Source: Roseateles sp049532965
Lineage (GTDB): Bacteria > Pseudomonadota > Gammaproteobacteria > Burkholderiales > Burkholderiaceae_C
Direction of reading: 5' to 3'
NCBI RefSeq assembly: GCF_049532965.1
Contig: NZ_CP186694.1
Span: forward strand, 2,542,001 to 2,606,000
DNA: 64,000 nt
The notes beneath the pieces were generated by a model. The model did not search any database, was not told where the DNA came from, and saw only the letters and a list, made by a program, of their open reading frames with translations. Made by a program: the position numbers and the translations under genes. Below, piece by piece: positions 1-10,387 of this stretch (the stretch's first letter is position 1; every line of letters begins with the position of its first letter).

Positions 1-591
1 GAGAAGCGCAAGAAGATCCAGCAGGAGCAACGCAAGGTGGCGGAGGCGGGCATCCGGTTCGACGCGCTGCGCGGCACGGCGATCGCGGCCGAGGACTGGG
101 ATTTCTTCTACGAGTGCTACACCCGGACCTACCTCGCGCACCGGAACAAGCCTTACCTGACGCGCGACTTCTTCGCGCGCGTGTCGGCCGACCTGCCGGA
201 GCACTGGCTGATGTTCGTCGCGCGCGACGAGCATGGCGAACGGGTGGCCGCCTCGCTCGTCGCGATCGACGAATCACAGCGCGCGGCGTACGGACGCTAC
301 TGGGGCTCGACGCGCTACATCCCCAACCTGCACTTCGACGCCTGCTATTACCAGCCGCTGGCGTGGTGCCTGGAGCACGGCTGGCGCCGCTTCGAAGGTG
401 GCGCGCAGGGCGAGCACAAGATGGCCCGCGGTCTGATGCCGGTGGCGACGCACTCGGCGCATTGGCTCGCCCATCCCCAGTTCCGCGAAGCGGTGGCGGA
501 CTTCCTCGCCCGCGAGGGCCAGGCGATGGACGAGTACATCGATGAACTGGAACGGCATCAGCCGTTCAAGGGCACGGCGTCCGGCGGCTGA
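1..591 (+). CDS. FemAB-like / DUF482 GNAT-fold acyltransferase, C-terminal part
   Basis: The reading frame is open from the first base of the window, so the N-terminus lies outside it; 196 codons remain. The visible part matches the C-terminal half of the DUF482/FemAB-like group of GNAT-fold proteins: an aromatic-rich segment followed by the FEGGAQGEHKMARGL block and a THSAHW motif near the end. Members of this family are annotated as peptidoglycan-related acyltransferases but their substrate is generally unproven. The last 34 bases overlap the 3' end of the convergent phosphatase-like gene. Family assignment is from recall of conserved motifs; the substrate cannot be inferred. Confidence 0.8.
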   Translation, partial: EKRKKIQQEQRKVAEAGIRFDALRGTAIAAEDWDFFYECYTRTYLAHRNKPYLTRDFFARVSADLPEHWLMFVARDEHGERVAASLVAIDESQRAAYGRYWGSTRYIPNLHFDACYYQPLAWCLEHGWRRFEGGAQGEHKMARGLMPVATHSAHWLAHPQFREAVADFLAREGQAMDEYIDELERHQPFKGTASGG

Positions 592-1655
592 GGAATGAAC
601 GGTGGCGAGGCGCGCCGATGCTGAGGCCACCCGCGTTCCGCTTGTTCCGACACGGCGAGGTGAGCGAAGGCCAGCAGCGACGCAAGGTGTTCTTTCCTGT
701 TCAGGGCCGTCTCGTCGCGATGTTGACGGACGCGGCCGCAGACGGCTTCCACCAGTGCCTGCACAGCGAAGTGCGAGGTCTCGTACTGCTTGATCTTTTG
801 GCTGAGCTCCCAGGCGGCGGCATAGACCGCCGACCGCGAATCGCCACCCGGGCTCATGAAGGCGATCGTCTGGGGGCTCTTCAGGGACAGTGTCTGCAGG
901 TGGCGGCAGGCTTCGAGCAAGGCATGAGGGCCAATGGCCGAATCCGGGGGCGTGGGGATACGCAAGAAGGTCTGGGCCAGGACGGGCTGTTCCTCCCGCA
1001 GCGCTTTCCCCTTGGGCAACGGGACATGCACGTAGGCCTGCACCTCCCGGGCACTTGCTTCGACTCCCAGAGACGGCAGGCGCTGGTCCGTGGGATGTGC
1101 GTTGAGGTCCTTTTCGCACGGGCGAAACTCCACCCGACGTTCCCCGAAGTAGGCTGGCCCGGTGCTCTTCATGTAGTGGTTCCCGGCGCTCGCTTCCTTG
1201 GGGGTGCTCAGGTCGACAACCACCGCGACCTGGTGCTCGACACACGCCGAAAGCCACGCCCGCGCGTCCATCACTCGCGGCGACGCGGCGAGCATGGTGC
1301 CGCAGCAGATCGGCGACGGTCTCGTCAGCCAGGACGCATGGAGCCGATTGACATCGCCGTCGATCGCCGGACTGGACAGCTCGACGCGGGTCGAATTCCT
1401 CAGCGGCAAGTCTGGTGCGGCGCTGTCAGGCAGGCATGACTCGCTGCGGCGGTCCGGTCCGCGAGCGTCGTCCATCGCCCAGCCCTGCAGGATCTCCCCT
1501 GCTTTCCCCAACTGAGCGGCCCACAGCTTGGCGTCCTTCGGGTGCCACTTCGATGGCGGGCGAAGAGGCTTGCCGGGCAAGGGCTCCGTTGGCTTGGTGG
1601 CGGAGGGTCCGGATCCAGACGTGAAATGACGGACGAACGAGTCGACAAGCTTCAT
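558..1655 (-). CDS. YopH-like tyrosine-phosphatase-fold protein with Ser in place of catalytic Cys (putative pseudophosphatase effector)
   Basis: A 365-residue protein without signal peptide or membrane segment. Residues 1-100 are Ser/Pro-rich and look disordered. From about residue 103 the order of elements follows protein tyrosine phosphatases: a helix and strand (AWLSACVEHQVAVVVDLS, 133-150), a Tyr-Phe-Gly region near 169-171, strands around 205-212, a WPD-loop-like TPPD (235-238), and a P-loop-like stretch MSPGGDSRS (267-275) ending in a conserved Arg274-Ser275. The Q-loop-like helix QHRDETALNRKEHL follows at 311-324. In active enzymes the P-loop reads HCx5R[ST]; here His is Met267 and Cys is Ser268 (AGC codon), so phosphatase activity is unlikely. 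Similarity to YopH-type effectors is my reading of the motif order. Delivery by a type III system is inference. A divergent non-effector phosphatase homologue is the alternative. Confidence 0.6.
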   Translation of the reverse strand: MKLVDSFVRHFTSGSGPSATKPTEPLPGKPLRPPSKWHPKDAKLWAAQLGKAGEILQGWAMDDARGPDRRSESCLPDSAAPDLPLRNSTRVELSSPAIDGDVNRLHASWLTRPSPICCGTMLAASPRVMDARAWLSACVEHQVAVVVDLSTPKEASAGNHYMKSTGPAYFGERRVEFRPCEKDLNAHPTDQRLPSLGVEASAREVQAYVHVPLPKGKALREEQPVLAQTFLRIPTPPDSAIGPHALLEACRHLQTLSLKSPQTIAFMSPGGDSRSAVYAAAWELSQKIKQYETSHFAVQALVEAVCGRVRQHRDETALNRKEHLASLLAFAHLAVSEQAERGWPQHRRASPPFIPQPPDAVPLNG

Positions 1656-1759
1656 GGCAGTTCGGGCAGCGTCGTTGTGGAGTCCGATCAGTTGTCAAAT
1701 GACACCGTCGCACATGACGCGCTTCCCGAACGGATCAATAAAAACGGCGCGGTTCGTTC

Positions 1760-1789
1760 ATCAAAAGAAAAGCGCCGGAAAGGCGCTTT
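1760..1789 (-). terminator. Rho-independent terminator of the glycosyltransferase gene
   Basis: Eight-base-pair stem (AAAGCGCC at 1769-1776 with GGCGCTTT at 1782-1789) around a five-base loop, followed on the minus strand by TCTTTTGAT. It lies 55 bases after the stop codon of the minus-strand glycosyltransferase gene and upstream of the next minus-strand gene. Confidence 0.75.
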
Positions 1790-1843
1790 CAATCGGACGA
1801 AACCGCTCGTACCGCGCCCATCAGGGGCCAGCGATCGAACGGC

Positions 1844-3121
1844 TCAACCCGCGGTCGACGCGGCAAGCCGCGGCTGCGTGCGCACCGCCTCGCCGGCATG
1901 TTCGCGGAACAGCTTCGCCAGCTTGGCGGCCGCGTCGTCGACGTCATGGCGCGCCAGCACACGCGTGCGCGCGGCTTCGCCCTTGCGCTGCAGATCGGCG
2001 TCGTCCAGTTGCAGGCAGTCGATCATCGCCTGGGCCAGCGGCAACGGATCGCCTGCCGGCACCAGCCAGCCGTTCTCGGGGCGGACCAGCTCGGGGATCG
2101 CCGCGATGGCGGTGCTGATCACCGGCCGGCTCAGCGCCATCGACTCCATCACGACCACCGGCAAACCTTCGGCGAAGCTCGACACCACCAGTGCCCGCGA
2201 GGCCAGCATTTCCTCGCGCACCTGGTCGCTGCTGATCCAGCCGGTGATGCGCACGCGATCCCGCAGGCGCAGCGCATCGATGCGGGCCTCGACAGGCTCG
2301 CGCAGTTCGCCGTCACCGGCCAGCACCAGTTCGAAGTCGATGCCCTTGGCCGCCACCAGCGCCGCCGCTTCCAGCATCAGCAAGTGGCCCTTCTGCTCGC
2401 ACAGCCGGCCCACCGCGAGCAGGCGCCGACCTGTTGCCGGCGCGGCATGGGAGGCATGGAACGCCGGCTCGACGCCGCAAGGGACGATGGGGATCTTCGG
2501 CCAGTGCGCGTGATCGACCCAGCGGTACACCTGGCTCCGGCAGAACGACGAAATCGCCACGACGAATCGCGAGCGGCGGATCTTCTCGCCGAGGTGCAGC
2601 ATCTCGGGACGGTCGAACTCCTCCGAGCCGTGGCAGGTGAAGCTGTAGCCCGGCCCGCCGAGCGCTTCGATCAGCAGCGCCACCTCGGCGGCGTTGGTGC
2701 CGAAATGCGCATGCACATGGCGCACGCCTTCCGCGCGCAACAGCGGCACGGCCATGCAGGCTTCGGCCAGATAGATGAAATGCACCGGCAGCGGCCGGTC
2801 GGCCCGGCGGCCGAGCTGGACGGTGAGCGCCAGCGCGGACAGGAACTTCACCGGCGAGGTCAACGCCTGACGCACCATCGCCTTGAGCAGCGGCGCGACG
2901 CCGCCCCGCAGCAGGTAGTGGGTCCGGGTCTTCTCCTCCTGGTCGGTCGGGTCGGGCGCCGCGTCGTCCCAGCCGCGCACGGCCAGCCGCATCACCTCGA
3001 CACCCTGCTTCTCGACCGCGAGGATCTCCCGGCGGATGAAGGTGTGGCTGACCTTGGGATAGTGGTTGAGCAGGTAGGCGACTTTCACTTGGCGCGACTT
3101 CCGTGGAGTGAAGTCGCCCAT
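1844..3121 (-). CDS. Glycosyltransferase family 4
   Basis: A 425-residue GT-B-fold enzyme. The N-terminal half holds VKVAYLLNHYPKVSHTFIRREI, typical of GT4 exopolysaccharide enzymes (colanic-acid type), then HVHAHFGTNAAEVALL and FTCHGSEEFDR. The C-terminal nucleotide-sugar half has LAVGRLCEQKG and the EGLPVVVMESMALSRPVI segment carrying the GT4 glutamate. It would transfer a sugar from a nucleotide donor during surface polysaccharide assembly; donor and acceptor cannot be read from sequence. The start is taken as the ATG at 3121. A GTG at 3088, with GGAAG nine bases upstream, is equally plausible and begins right at the first beta strand. No other polysaccharide genes are adjacent. Confidence 0.85.
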   Translation of the reverse strand: MGDFTPRKSRQVKVAYLLNHYPKVSHTFIRREILAVEKQGVEVMRLAVRGWDDAAPDPTDQEEKTRTHYLLRGGVAPLLKAMVRQALTSPVKFLSALALTVQLGRRADRPLPVHFIYLAEACMAVPLLRAEGVRHVHAHFGTNAAEVALLIEALGGPGYSFTCHGSEEFDRPEMLHLGEKIRRSRFVVAISSFCRSQVYRWVDHAHWPKIPIVPCGVEPAFHASHAAPATGRRLLAVGRLCEQKGHLLMLEAAALVAAKGIDFELVLAGDGELREPVEARIDALRLRDRVRITGWISSDQVREEMLASRALVVSSFAEGLPVVVMESMALSRPVISTAIAAIPELVRPENGWLVPAGDPLPLAQAMIDCLQLDDADLQRKGEAARTRVLARHDVDDAAAKLAKLFREHAGEAVRTQPRLAASTAG

Positions 3122-3235
3122 TTTGGTGCCGCACGCACCACAATCACAACGCCAATCCCCAAAGCAGGGACATCCTGGATGTAACGCACCGTGATGGCAT
3201 GGGGGTTGCCACCGGGCGGTGCGACGCACCCGGAA

Positions 3236-3263
3236 ACAAAAAGGCGCCCGTGCGGGCGCCTTT
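3236..3263 (-). terminator. Rho-independent terminator of ppa
   Basis: Stem AAGGCGCCCG (3241-3250) with CGGGCGCCTT (3253-3262), extended by one further A-T pair, tight loop, and a TTTTTGTTT run on the minus strand. It follows the ppa stop codon by about 20 bases. Confidence 0.85.
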
Positions 3264-3283
3264 CGCTGGTGCGGACGAAGGAA

Positions 3284-3823
3284 TCAGGCCTGCTGCGCCT
3301 TCGCGTAGTTGGCGATGCCGTCGGTGATTTCCTTCCGGGCGGCTTCCGGGCCTTCCCAGCCCTTCACCTTGACCCACTTGCCGGGCTCGAGGTCCTTGTA
3401 GTGCTCGAAGAAGTGCTGGATCGCCTTCAGACGCATCTGGTTGATATCCTCGGGCTTGGTCCAGTGCTCGTAGATCGGCAGGATCTTGGTCGTCGGGACC
3501 GCCAGCAGCTTGGCGTCACCGCCGGCTTCGTCGTCCATCTGCAGCACGCCGATCGCGCGGCAGGTCACCACGACGCCCGGCGTCAGCGGGAACGGCGTGA
3601 TCACGAGCACGTCCACCGGATCCCCGTCGTCGGCCAGCGTCTGCGGGACATAGCCGTAGTTGCACGGGTAATGCATCGCCGTCGTCATGAAGCGATCGAC
3701 GAACAGCGCGCCGCTCTCCTTGTCGACCTCGTACTTGATCGGGTCGGCGTTCATCGGGATCTCGATGACGACGTTGAACTGCTCGGGCGCCTTCGCGCCA
3801 GGGGTGACTTTGTGCAGGCTCAT
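3284..3823 (-). CDS. ppa: Inorganic pyrophosphatase (soluble, family I)
   Basis: A 179-residue cytosolic enzyme of normal length that hydrolyses pyrophosphate to two phosphates and so drives biosynthetic reactions. The family signature around the metal-binding aspartates is present as DDGDPVDVLV, preceded by HYPCNYGYVPQT, and the later KWVKVKGWEGPEAARKEI helix is typical. The ATG at 3823 fits the usual N-terminus. It is transcribed away from the membrane-bound pyrophosphatase gene, so the two pyrophosphate-consuming enzymes are divergent neighbours. Confidence 0.97.
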   Translation of the reverse strand: MSLHKVTPGAKAPEQFNVVIEIPMNADPIKYEVDKESGALFVDRFMTTAMHYPCNYGYVPQTLADDGDPVDVLVITPFPLTPGVVVTCRAIGVLQMDDEAGGDAKLLAVPTTKILPIYEHWTKPEDINQMRLKAIQHFFEHYKDLEPGKWVKVKGWEGPEAARKEITDGIANYAKAQQA

Positions 3824-4283
3824 GGGGATGGGCGGCGGTAATTGGGGGGTCCGGAGGATCCGGAAAAGCGCAATTCTAGAGGCTCACGGACTTCGTGCCG
3901 ACACTTCGCCCGTCCCGGGCCCCGTGGGCATCGGGTTCCGCGTCGCGACGGCCGGGCGGCTGATCGGATCAAGCGCCGGTCAAGCGCCCGACAAGAGCTC
4001 GACAAGCGCCCGGCGACCGCCCGGCAAGGCAGGCCGGTAAACGCTGCCCGACCGGCAGACGACGTGCCCGGGGCCAGTCCTTGCCCCCTCGTCACGAACT
4101 GACCCTGCAAAGCCTGACACCTGCCTTGCAAAGCCCTGTGATCCGCTGGTAAACGCTCATGGCACACGATAGTCGCGGGCTTAGCATGGTCCGACGGACT
4201 GTTGCTGTTGCGTGCGCGCAGGACCGGCGCCCGCTGGATGGAACGTCTTCACAGGATGGCGATCAGCGAGAGGAGACACACAC
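3824..4283. other. Intergenic region between ppa and hppA
   Basis: 460 bases between divergent genes; it must hold both promoters. Short direct repeats of CAAGCGCC occur around 3972-4013, and TTGCAAAGCC-type repeats near 4107-4136. I could not fix a promoter with confidence and see no coding potential. Confidence 0.5.
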
Positions 4284-6479
<2,196 letters not shown>

Positions 6480-6672
6480 GGGTGCGCGCTTCGCGACTTC
6501 GGGAGGCCAGGCGCGGGCACTCCACGGTGCAGGGGACATCGCGTCCGCGAATCCCCAGCACCATTCCGGCCCCAGCAGCACTCGTTGACTCCGGCGCCGT
6601 TGCGCTCGCTGACTTTCATCTGTTGAGCACCTGGGGAAATGGGTGGGGACTGGTGTAAACGCTGAGGAAAAG

Positions 6673-6700
6673 CAGCCCCGGCAGGGGCTGTTTGCCCTTT
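6673..6700 (+). terminator. Probable terminator downstream of hppA
   Basis: CAGCCCC (6673-6679) pairs with GGGGCTG (6684-6690) around a four-base loop and is followed by TTTGCCCTTT. It lies 194 bases after the hppA stop; nothing coding is seen between. Confidence 0.55.
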
Positions 6701-6765
6701 GAAGCGTCATGCGCTCGGGGCAGAATCTCCGGTCATCACGACAGCGTCCAGGGAATCCGCTCAAC

Positions 6766-7623
6766 ATGCTCAGCCAGGCCATCACGCCGCGCGAATTCGA
6801 ACGCCGCCGCGAACAACTGGCCGAGCTGCAACGCTTCCTCGCCGCCCTGGAACTCGAATACGCCGATTGCCGCGCACGCATGCAGCGCTTCGTGGACCGG
6901 TACGTCGCGACGCTGGGCCCGCTCTACATGGAGCTCGACGCCCTCGAATCCCAGCTCTATTGCGCGATGCGCTACCTGCACGACGCACTGGCCCGCAACG
7001 GCCTCGACACGCGCGCCCCCGAACCTCCCCGCGCCACCACGATGCCGCACCTGCCGGTGCTGCCCGCCGGCGCGCCCCTGCCCGCTGAACCGGACGGGGG
7101 CCTCGTGCAGGTCGGCCCGCCGCCGCTGAAGACGCTCTATCGTCGCGCCGCCAAACGCCTGCATCCGGACCTGGCGCCCAACGATGCCGAGCGCGCCCGC
7201 CGCGAAAGCAAGATGGCCGAGGTCAACGAGGCGTACGACGCGTGCGACCGGGCCCGGCTGGAAGCGCTGCTGCTCGCCGCCGGCGAAAGCCCCGTGAAGG
7301 TGCGTGGAGGCGATGCGGACGCGGTGATGGAATGGCTGCGCAGCGCCGAACGCGCGGTGCAGGGCCGGCTACGCGTCGTGCAAGCCCACCTTGCGCTGCT
7401 GAAGAACCATGCGATGCACGCGCTCGGCGAGTCGATCGAGCGCGCCGAACACAAGGGCCTCGACCCGCTGGGGATCATGGCCAATCGCCTGCGCGCGCAG
7501 ATCACCGAGCGTCGCCAGGAGCTCTACATCGGTCAGCGCCTGCAACCGGAATCGAGCATGGCCGAAGCCTTCCTCCGCCAGCGCCAGCAGCGCATGGGAG
7601 GCGGCATCGCGGCGTCGCACTAG
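6766..7623 (+). CDS. J-domain (DnaJ-like) protein
   Basis: A 285-residue cytosolic protein. Residues 8-80 form a charged, probably coiled-coil helical region. A Pro-rich linker follows, and then a J domain with LKTLYRRAAKRLHPDLAP, the HPD tripeptide (about residues 133-135) that stimulates the ATPase of DnaK-type chaperones. The C-terminal third is again helical and charged. It lacks the Gly/Phe and zinc-finger regions of DnaJ itself, so it is a specialised co-chaperone of unknown client. The ATG at 6766 is preferred over an upstream in-frame ATG because the residues before it look non-coding. No operon partner is visible. Confidence 0.75.
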   Translation: MLSQAITPREFERRREQLAELQRFLAALELEYADCRARMQRFVDRYVATLGPLYMELDALESQLYCAMRYLHDALARNGLDTRAPEPPRATTMPHLPVLPAGAPLPAEPDGGLVQVGPPPLKTLYRRAAKRLHPDLAPNDAERARRESKMAEVNEAYDACDRARLEALLLAAGESPVKVRGGDADAVMEWLRSAERAVQGRLRVVQAHLALLKNHAMHALGESIERAEHKGLDPLGIMANRLRAQITERRQELYIGQRLQPESSMAEAFLRQRQQRMGGGIAASH

Positions 7624-7688
7624 CCCTCCCCGGCACCTGTGAACTACCTTCTCCCGGTTGCGGGCGAAGGTGGCGGCTCGCGAGAGCA

Positions 7689-7876
7689 CCCTCACCCCTG
7701 CCCTCTCCCGCAAGCGGGAGAGGGAGTAAGAGGTCCACGGGACGGAGCCGCCACAGTCATCCCCTCGCCCCCGAAGGGGGAGAGGGCGAGGGTGAGGGGG
7801 CTCGTCGAAGGGCACCACCGCGGCACTTTGGGGAAGCGCCTGACACGGTTGCTCTCCCGCAAGCCGGAGAGGGGGT
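7689..7876. repeat. Cluster of REP-like hairpin repeats
   Basis: Three C/T-rich hairpins in succession: CCCTCTCCCG/CGGGAGAGGG at 7701-7724, the GC-rich palindrome around 7761-7790, and CTCTCC/GGAGAG at 7852-7871. An outer pair CCCTCACC (7689-7696) and GGTGAGGG (7791-7798) encloses the first two. The first and third share the CTCTCCCGCAAGC core and a following GTAAGA. They sit between convergent genes. This sequence style is a common dispersed repeat in beta- and gammaproteobacteria. Confidence 0.75.
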
Positions 7877-7906
7877 AAGAAGTCTGAGCGGCTCCATGCC
7901 GCTTCG

Positions 7907-8539
7907 CTAGCGTCGGCCGCGCGCCTGAGGACTGCGGGGTGACCGCGTCGCCGCCCATGCCGCGATCTCCGGCCCGAGCGCATCGACGGCCGCCGCCGTG
8001 GCCTTCACCGCGCCTTCGGCATTGCCGCCTGCCAGCTCCGTCCGATCGAACGCCCGCTGTGAGCCGTCCTCGGCCGTCGCCATCACCCGCACCAGCACTT
8101 CGCTCCGCGCAGTGCCGGAGAAGCTCTGCACGCATTCTTCGAGTTCGAGGCTGACGCTGATCGCCTGCGCCGGGTCCGCGCCGGGCGCGACCGGCGCCCT
8201 GGCGATCTGCTGCCGCAGCCGCGCCCCGACGAGCACCGGCAGCGGCGCCGCCCATCGGGAGTCGCGGTACACCCGCCGCGCATACGGATCCGAGTCGCTG
8301 AGGCGGTAGACGATCCCGGTCCCCTGCAGCGTCTCCGGCGCAGTGACCGCCTGGAGTTCGACACGCCTCGCGAGCGGTGCCTGCTGAGGCCAGGCCGTGG
8401 CGGGACCGAGGTCCATCTGCGTCGGCGCCGGCGCGCGGCTCCCGCAGGCGCTCATCAGCGCGACGGCCAGCGCCATGCCACCGAACAGGGCCACGCGCCG
8501 CGTCCCGGGGGTCCTCGGAAGTATCTTGTGCTCGCTCAT
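7907..8539 (-). CDS. ABC-transport auxiliary lipoprotein (PqiC-like) of an MCE lipid transporter
   Basis: A 210-residue lipoprotein. A signal peptide ends in the lipobox LMSAC, so the mature protein starts at the Cys near residue 32 and is lipid-anchored. The rest shows the PqiC/DUF330-type pattern: a short beta-rich domain with YRLSDSDPYARRVYRDSRWA, followed by a segment resembling the family's QQIARA helix. In MCE systems such lipoproteins link the substrate-binding protein to the outer membrane. The start overlaps the stop of the preceding MlaD gene in an ATGA, which suggests translational coupling. It is the last gene of the four-gene operon. Confidence 0.85.
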   Translation of the reverse strand: MSEHKILPRTPGTRRVALFGGMALAVALMSACGSRAPAPTQMDLGPATAWPQQAPLARRVELQAVTAPETLQGTGIVYRLSDSDPYARRVYRDSRWAAPLPVLVGARLRQQIARAPVAPGADPAQAISVSLELEECVQSFSGTARSEVLVRVMATAEDGSQRAFDRTELAGGNAEGAVKATAAAVDALGPEIAAWAATRSPRSPQARGRR

Positions 8540-9498
8540 TTCTTCGCTCCCGCCTCGAAGCCCGGCTCCCCGGGTCCGGGCTCGCCGGGTCTCGGCCCGA
8601 GGATCAGGCTCTGCGGTTGATCGCCGATGCTTTGCGCCGCGCGTTCCAACGCCCGCGCCGCTTGGGAGAGGTCTTCGAGCACCGCGCGCTGTCGCGGCCT
8701 GTCGGTTGCGCCGACCAGCGAGACCTCCAGCCGGCGCAGCGTGCGCTGCAACTGCGCCGCCGCATCGCCGAGCTCATCGATGACGGCGGCCTTTCCCTTG
8801 TATTCGTCGACGAGCGCCCCGCCCTGCCTGGCCAGCGTGTCGACGCTGCCCAGCGTCTGCCGCCCGGCGACCATCAGGCCATCGGCGTTCCTGACCAGCG
8901 ACGGCAGCGCCTGCGCAGCAGGCCGCAGTTCCTTGACGAGCGCATTGAGCTCCGCCGACGCCTCGTTCAACTGCACGAGCGTCTGGCTCAGCTGCTGCTG
9001 GTTGCCGTCGCTGAGCACCTTCTGAATGCGGTCCATCGTCGCCAGCGCACTGGCCGCCAGCTTCGGCCCCACATCCTGCAACTGGTCGAGGAAGCCCGGC
9101 GCCAGCGGGATGCGCCGCGTCTCCAGCACGCTCTGTTTGGGATCGGCGGGATCCTTGCCATCGTCGAGGTCGATGAAGGACAGCCCCGTGATGCCCTGGT
9201 AGCCGAGCTTGGCCTGCGTGCCCGGCGCAATCGGCGCGTCCGAGTCGACCTCGATGTCGACCAGGATCTGCCGCGGCTCGGCCGGATCGAAGCGGATCGT
9301 GTCAACCTTGCCGACCTGTACGCCGCGCAGTTTCACCGGCGCCTTGACGTTCAGCCCCGGCACGCCGGCGCGCGCGACGACGGTGAAGCTCTGCGTGTCG
9401 CCGCGGTCGTCGCGGAACCAGAGGATCACCGCCACCAACGCCGCGCCCAGCAACAGCACGAACAGCCCGGTGGCCAGCGCATGAGCCTTGTTTTCCAT
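8536..9498 (-). CDS. MlaD/MCE-family substrate-binding protein
   Basis: A 320-residue protein with one N-terminal membrane segment (residues 7-27) anchoring it in the inner membrane. A periplasmic MCE domain follows (about 38-115), with VPGLNVKAPVKLRGVQVGKV and the conserved GITGLSFIDLDDG. The remainder is a long helical region that probably forms the tunnel of an MCE hexamer. It would hand phospholipid or another lipid between the ABC core and periplasmic or outer-membrane partners. Direction of transport and substrate are not visible. It lies 16 bases after the ATPase gene in the same operon. Confidence 0.9.
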   Translation of the reverse strand: MENKAHALATGLFVLLLGAALVAVILWFRDDRGDTQSFTVVARAGVPGLNVKAPVKLRGVQVGKVDTIRFDPAEPRQILVDIEVDSDAPIAPGTQAKLGYQGITGLSFIDLDDGKDPADPKQSVLETRRIPLAPGFLDQLQDVGPKLAASALATMDRIQKVLSDGNQQQLSQTLVQLNEASAELNALVKELRPAAQALPSLVRNADGLMVAGRQTLGSVDTLARQGGALVDEYKGKAAVIDELGDAAAQLQRTLRRLEVSLVGATDRPRQRAVLEDLSQAARALERAAQSIGDQPQSLILGPRPGEPGPGEPGFEAGAKK

Positions 9499-9514
9499 GG
9501 GATCGATGGCCCGC

Positions 9515-10387
9515 TCAGGCGGGCAGTTCCTCTCGGTGTTGGAGCGCGTCGCGGTAGCTGCGCAGGTTGTCCGCGGCGCACCGGTCGGTGTGGCCGAGGA
9601 AGAAGTTGCGGATGAACGGATGCGGGTGCTTCACCACATGCTCCAGCGGTCCATGCGCGATCAGGTGCTGGTCCGCCAGCACCGCCACGCGGTCGGCGAT
9701 CGCGAACAGCGTGTCCACGTCGTGCGTGACCATCACCACCGTCAGCGCCATCTCGCGCTTGAGGCTCTCGATCAACTGCACGAAGCCCTTGGAACTCGCC
9801 GGGTCCAGGCCCGCCGTCGGCTCGTCCAGGAACAGCAGTTGCGGATCCATGATGAGCGAGCGCGCCAGCGACACCCGCTTGATCATGCCGCCGGAGAGCT
9901 CCGCCGGCATCTTGGTGCCGTCCTCCGGCTTCAGGCCGACCTGCTGCAGCTTGGTCATGACCAGCTCGGCGATCAGGTCCTTCGGCAGGCTCTTGAGCTC
10001 GCGCAGCGGCAGCGCGATGTTGTCGAAGACCGTCAGCGCCGAGAACAGCGCCCCCTGCTGGAACAGCACCCCCCAGCGATGCCGCACCTGCGCCAGGTCC
10101 GTCGCCTCGCACTTGCCGAGCTTGTGGCCGAAGACCAGGACCTCGCCCTCGGTCGGCCGCTCCAGGCCCAGCATCAGGCGCAGCAGCGTCGTCTTGCCGC
10201 TGCCCGATCCGCCGATGATGGCGAGCACCTCGCCCGCCGTGACCTCGAGGTTGAGGTCCTTGTGGATGCGCACCCCGCCCAGCACCGTGCCGACGTGGCG
10301 CACCTCGATCACCGGCTCGCCCGGCGGGACGTTGAGTTCGTCGCCGCCCGCGCTCGTTGTCGAGGCCGATTCGATGCAGCCGCTCAT
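9515..10387 (-). CDS. MlaF-type ABC transporter ATP-binding protein
   Basis: A 290-residue ATPase. Walker A is GGSGSGKTT (59-67), the ABC signature is LSGGMIKRVSLARSL and Walker B runs into LLFLDEPTAGLDP. A His switch follows in VVMVTHDVDTL. The first 20 residues are a low-complexity extension. With the adjacent permease and MCE protein it forms the energy module of a lipid transporter at the inner membrane. Its start overlaps the permease stop by four bases. Confidence 0.93.
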   Translation of the reverse strand: MSGCIESASTTSAGGDELNVPPGEPVIEVRHVGTVLGGVRIHKDLNLEVTAGEVLAIIGGSGSGKTTLLRLMLGLERPTEGEVLVFGHKLGKCEATDLAQVRHRWGVLFQQGALFSALTVFDNIALPLRELKSLPKDLIAELVMTKLQQVGLKPEDGTKMPAELSGGMIKRVSLARSLIMDPQLLFLDEPTAGLDPASSKGFVQLIESLKREMALTVVMVTHDVDTLFAIADRVAVLADQHLIAHGPLEHVVKHPHPFIRNFFLGHTDRCAADNLRSYRDALQHREELPA

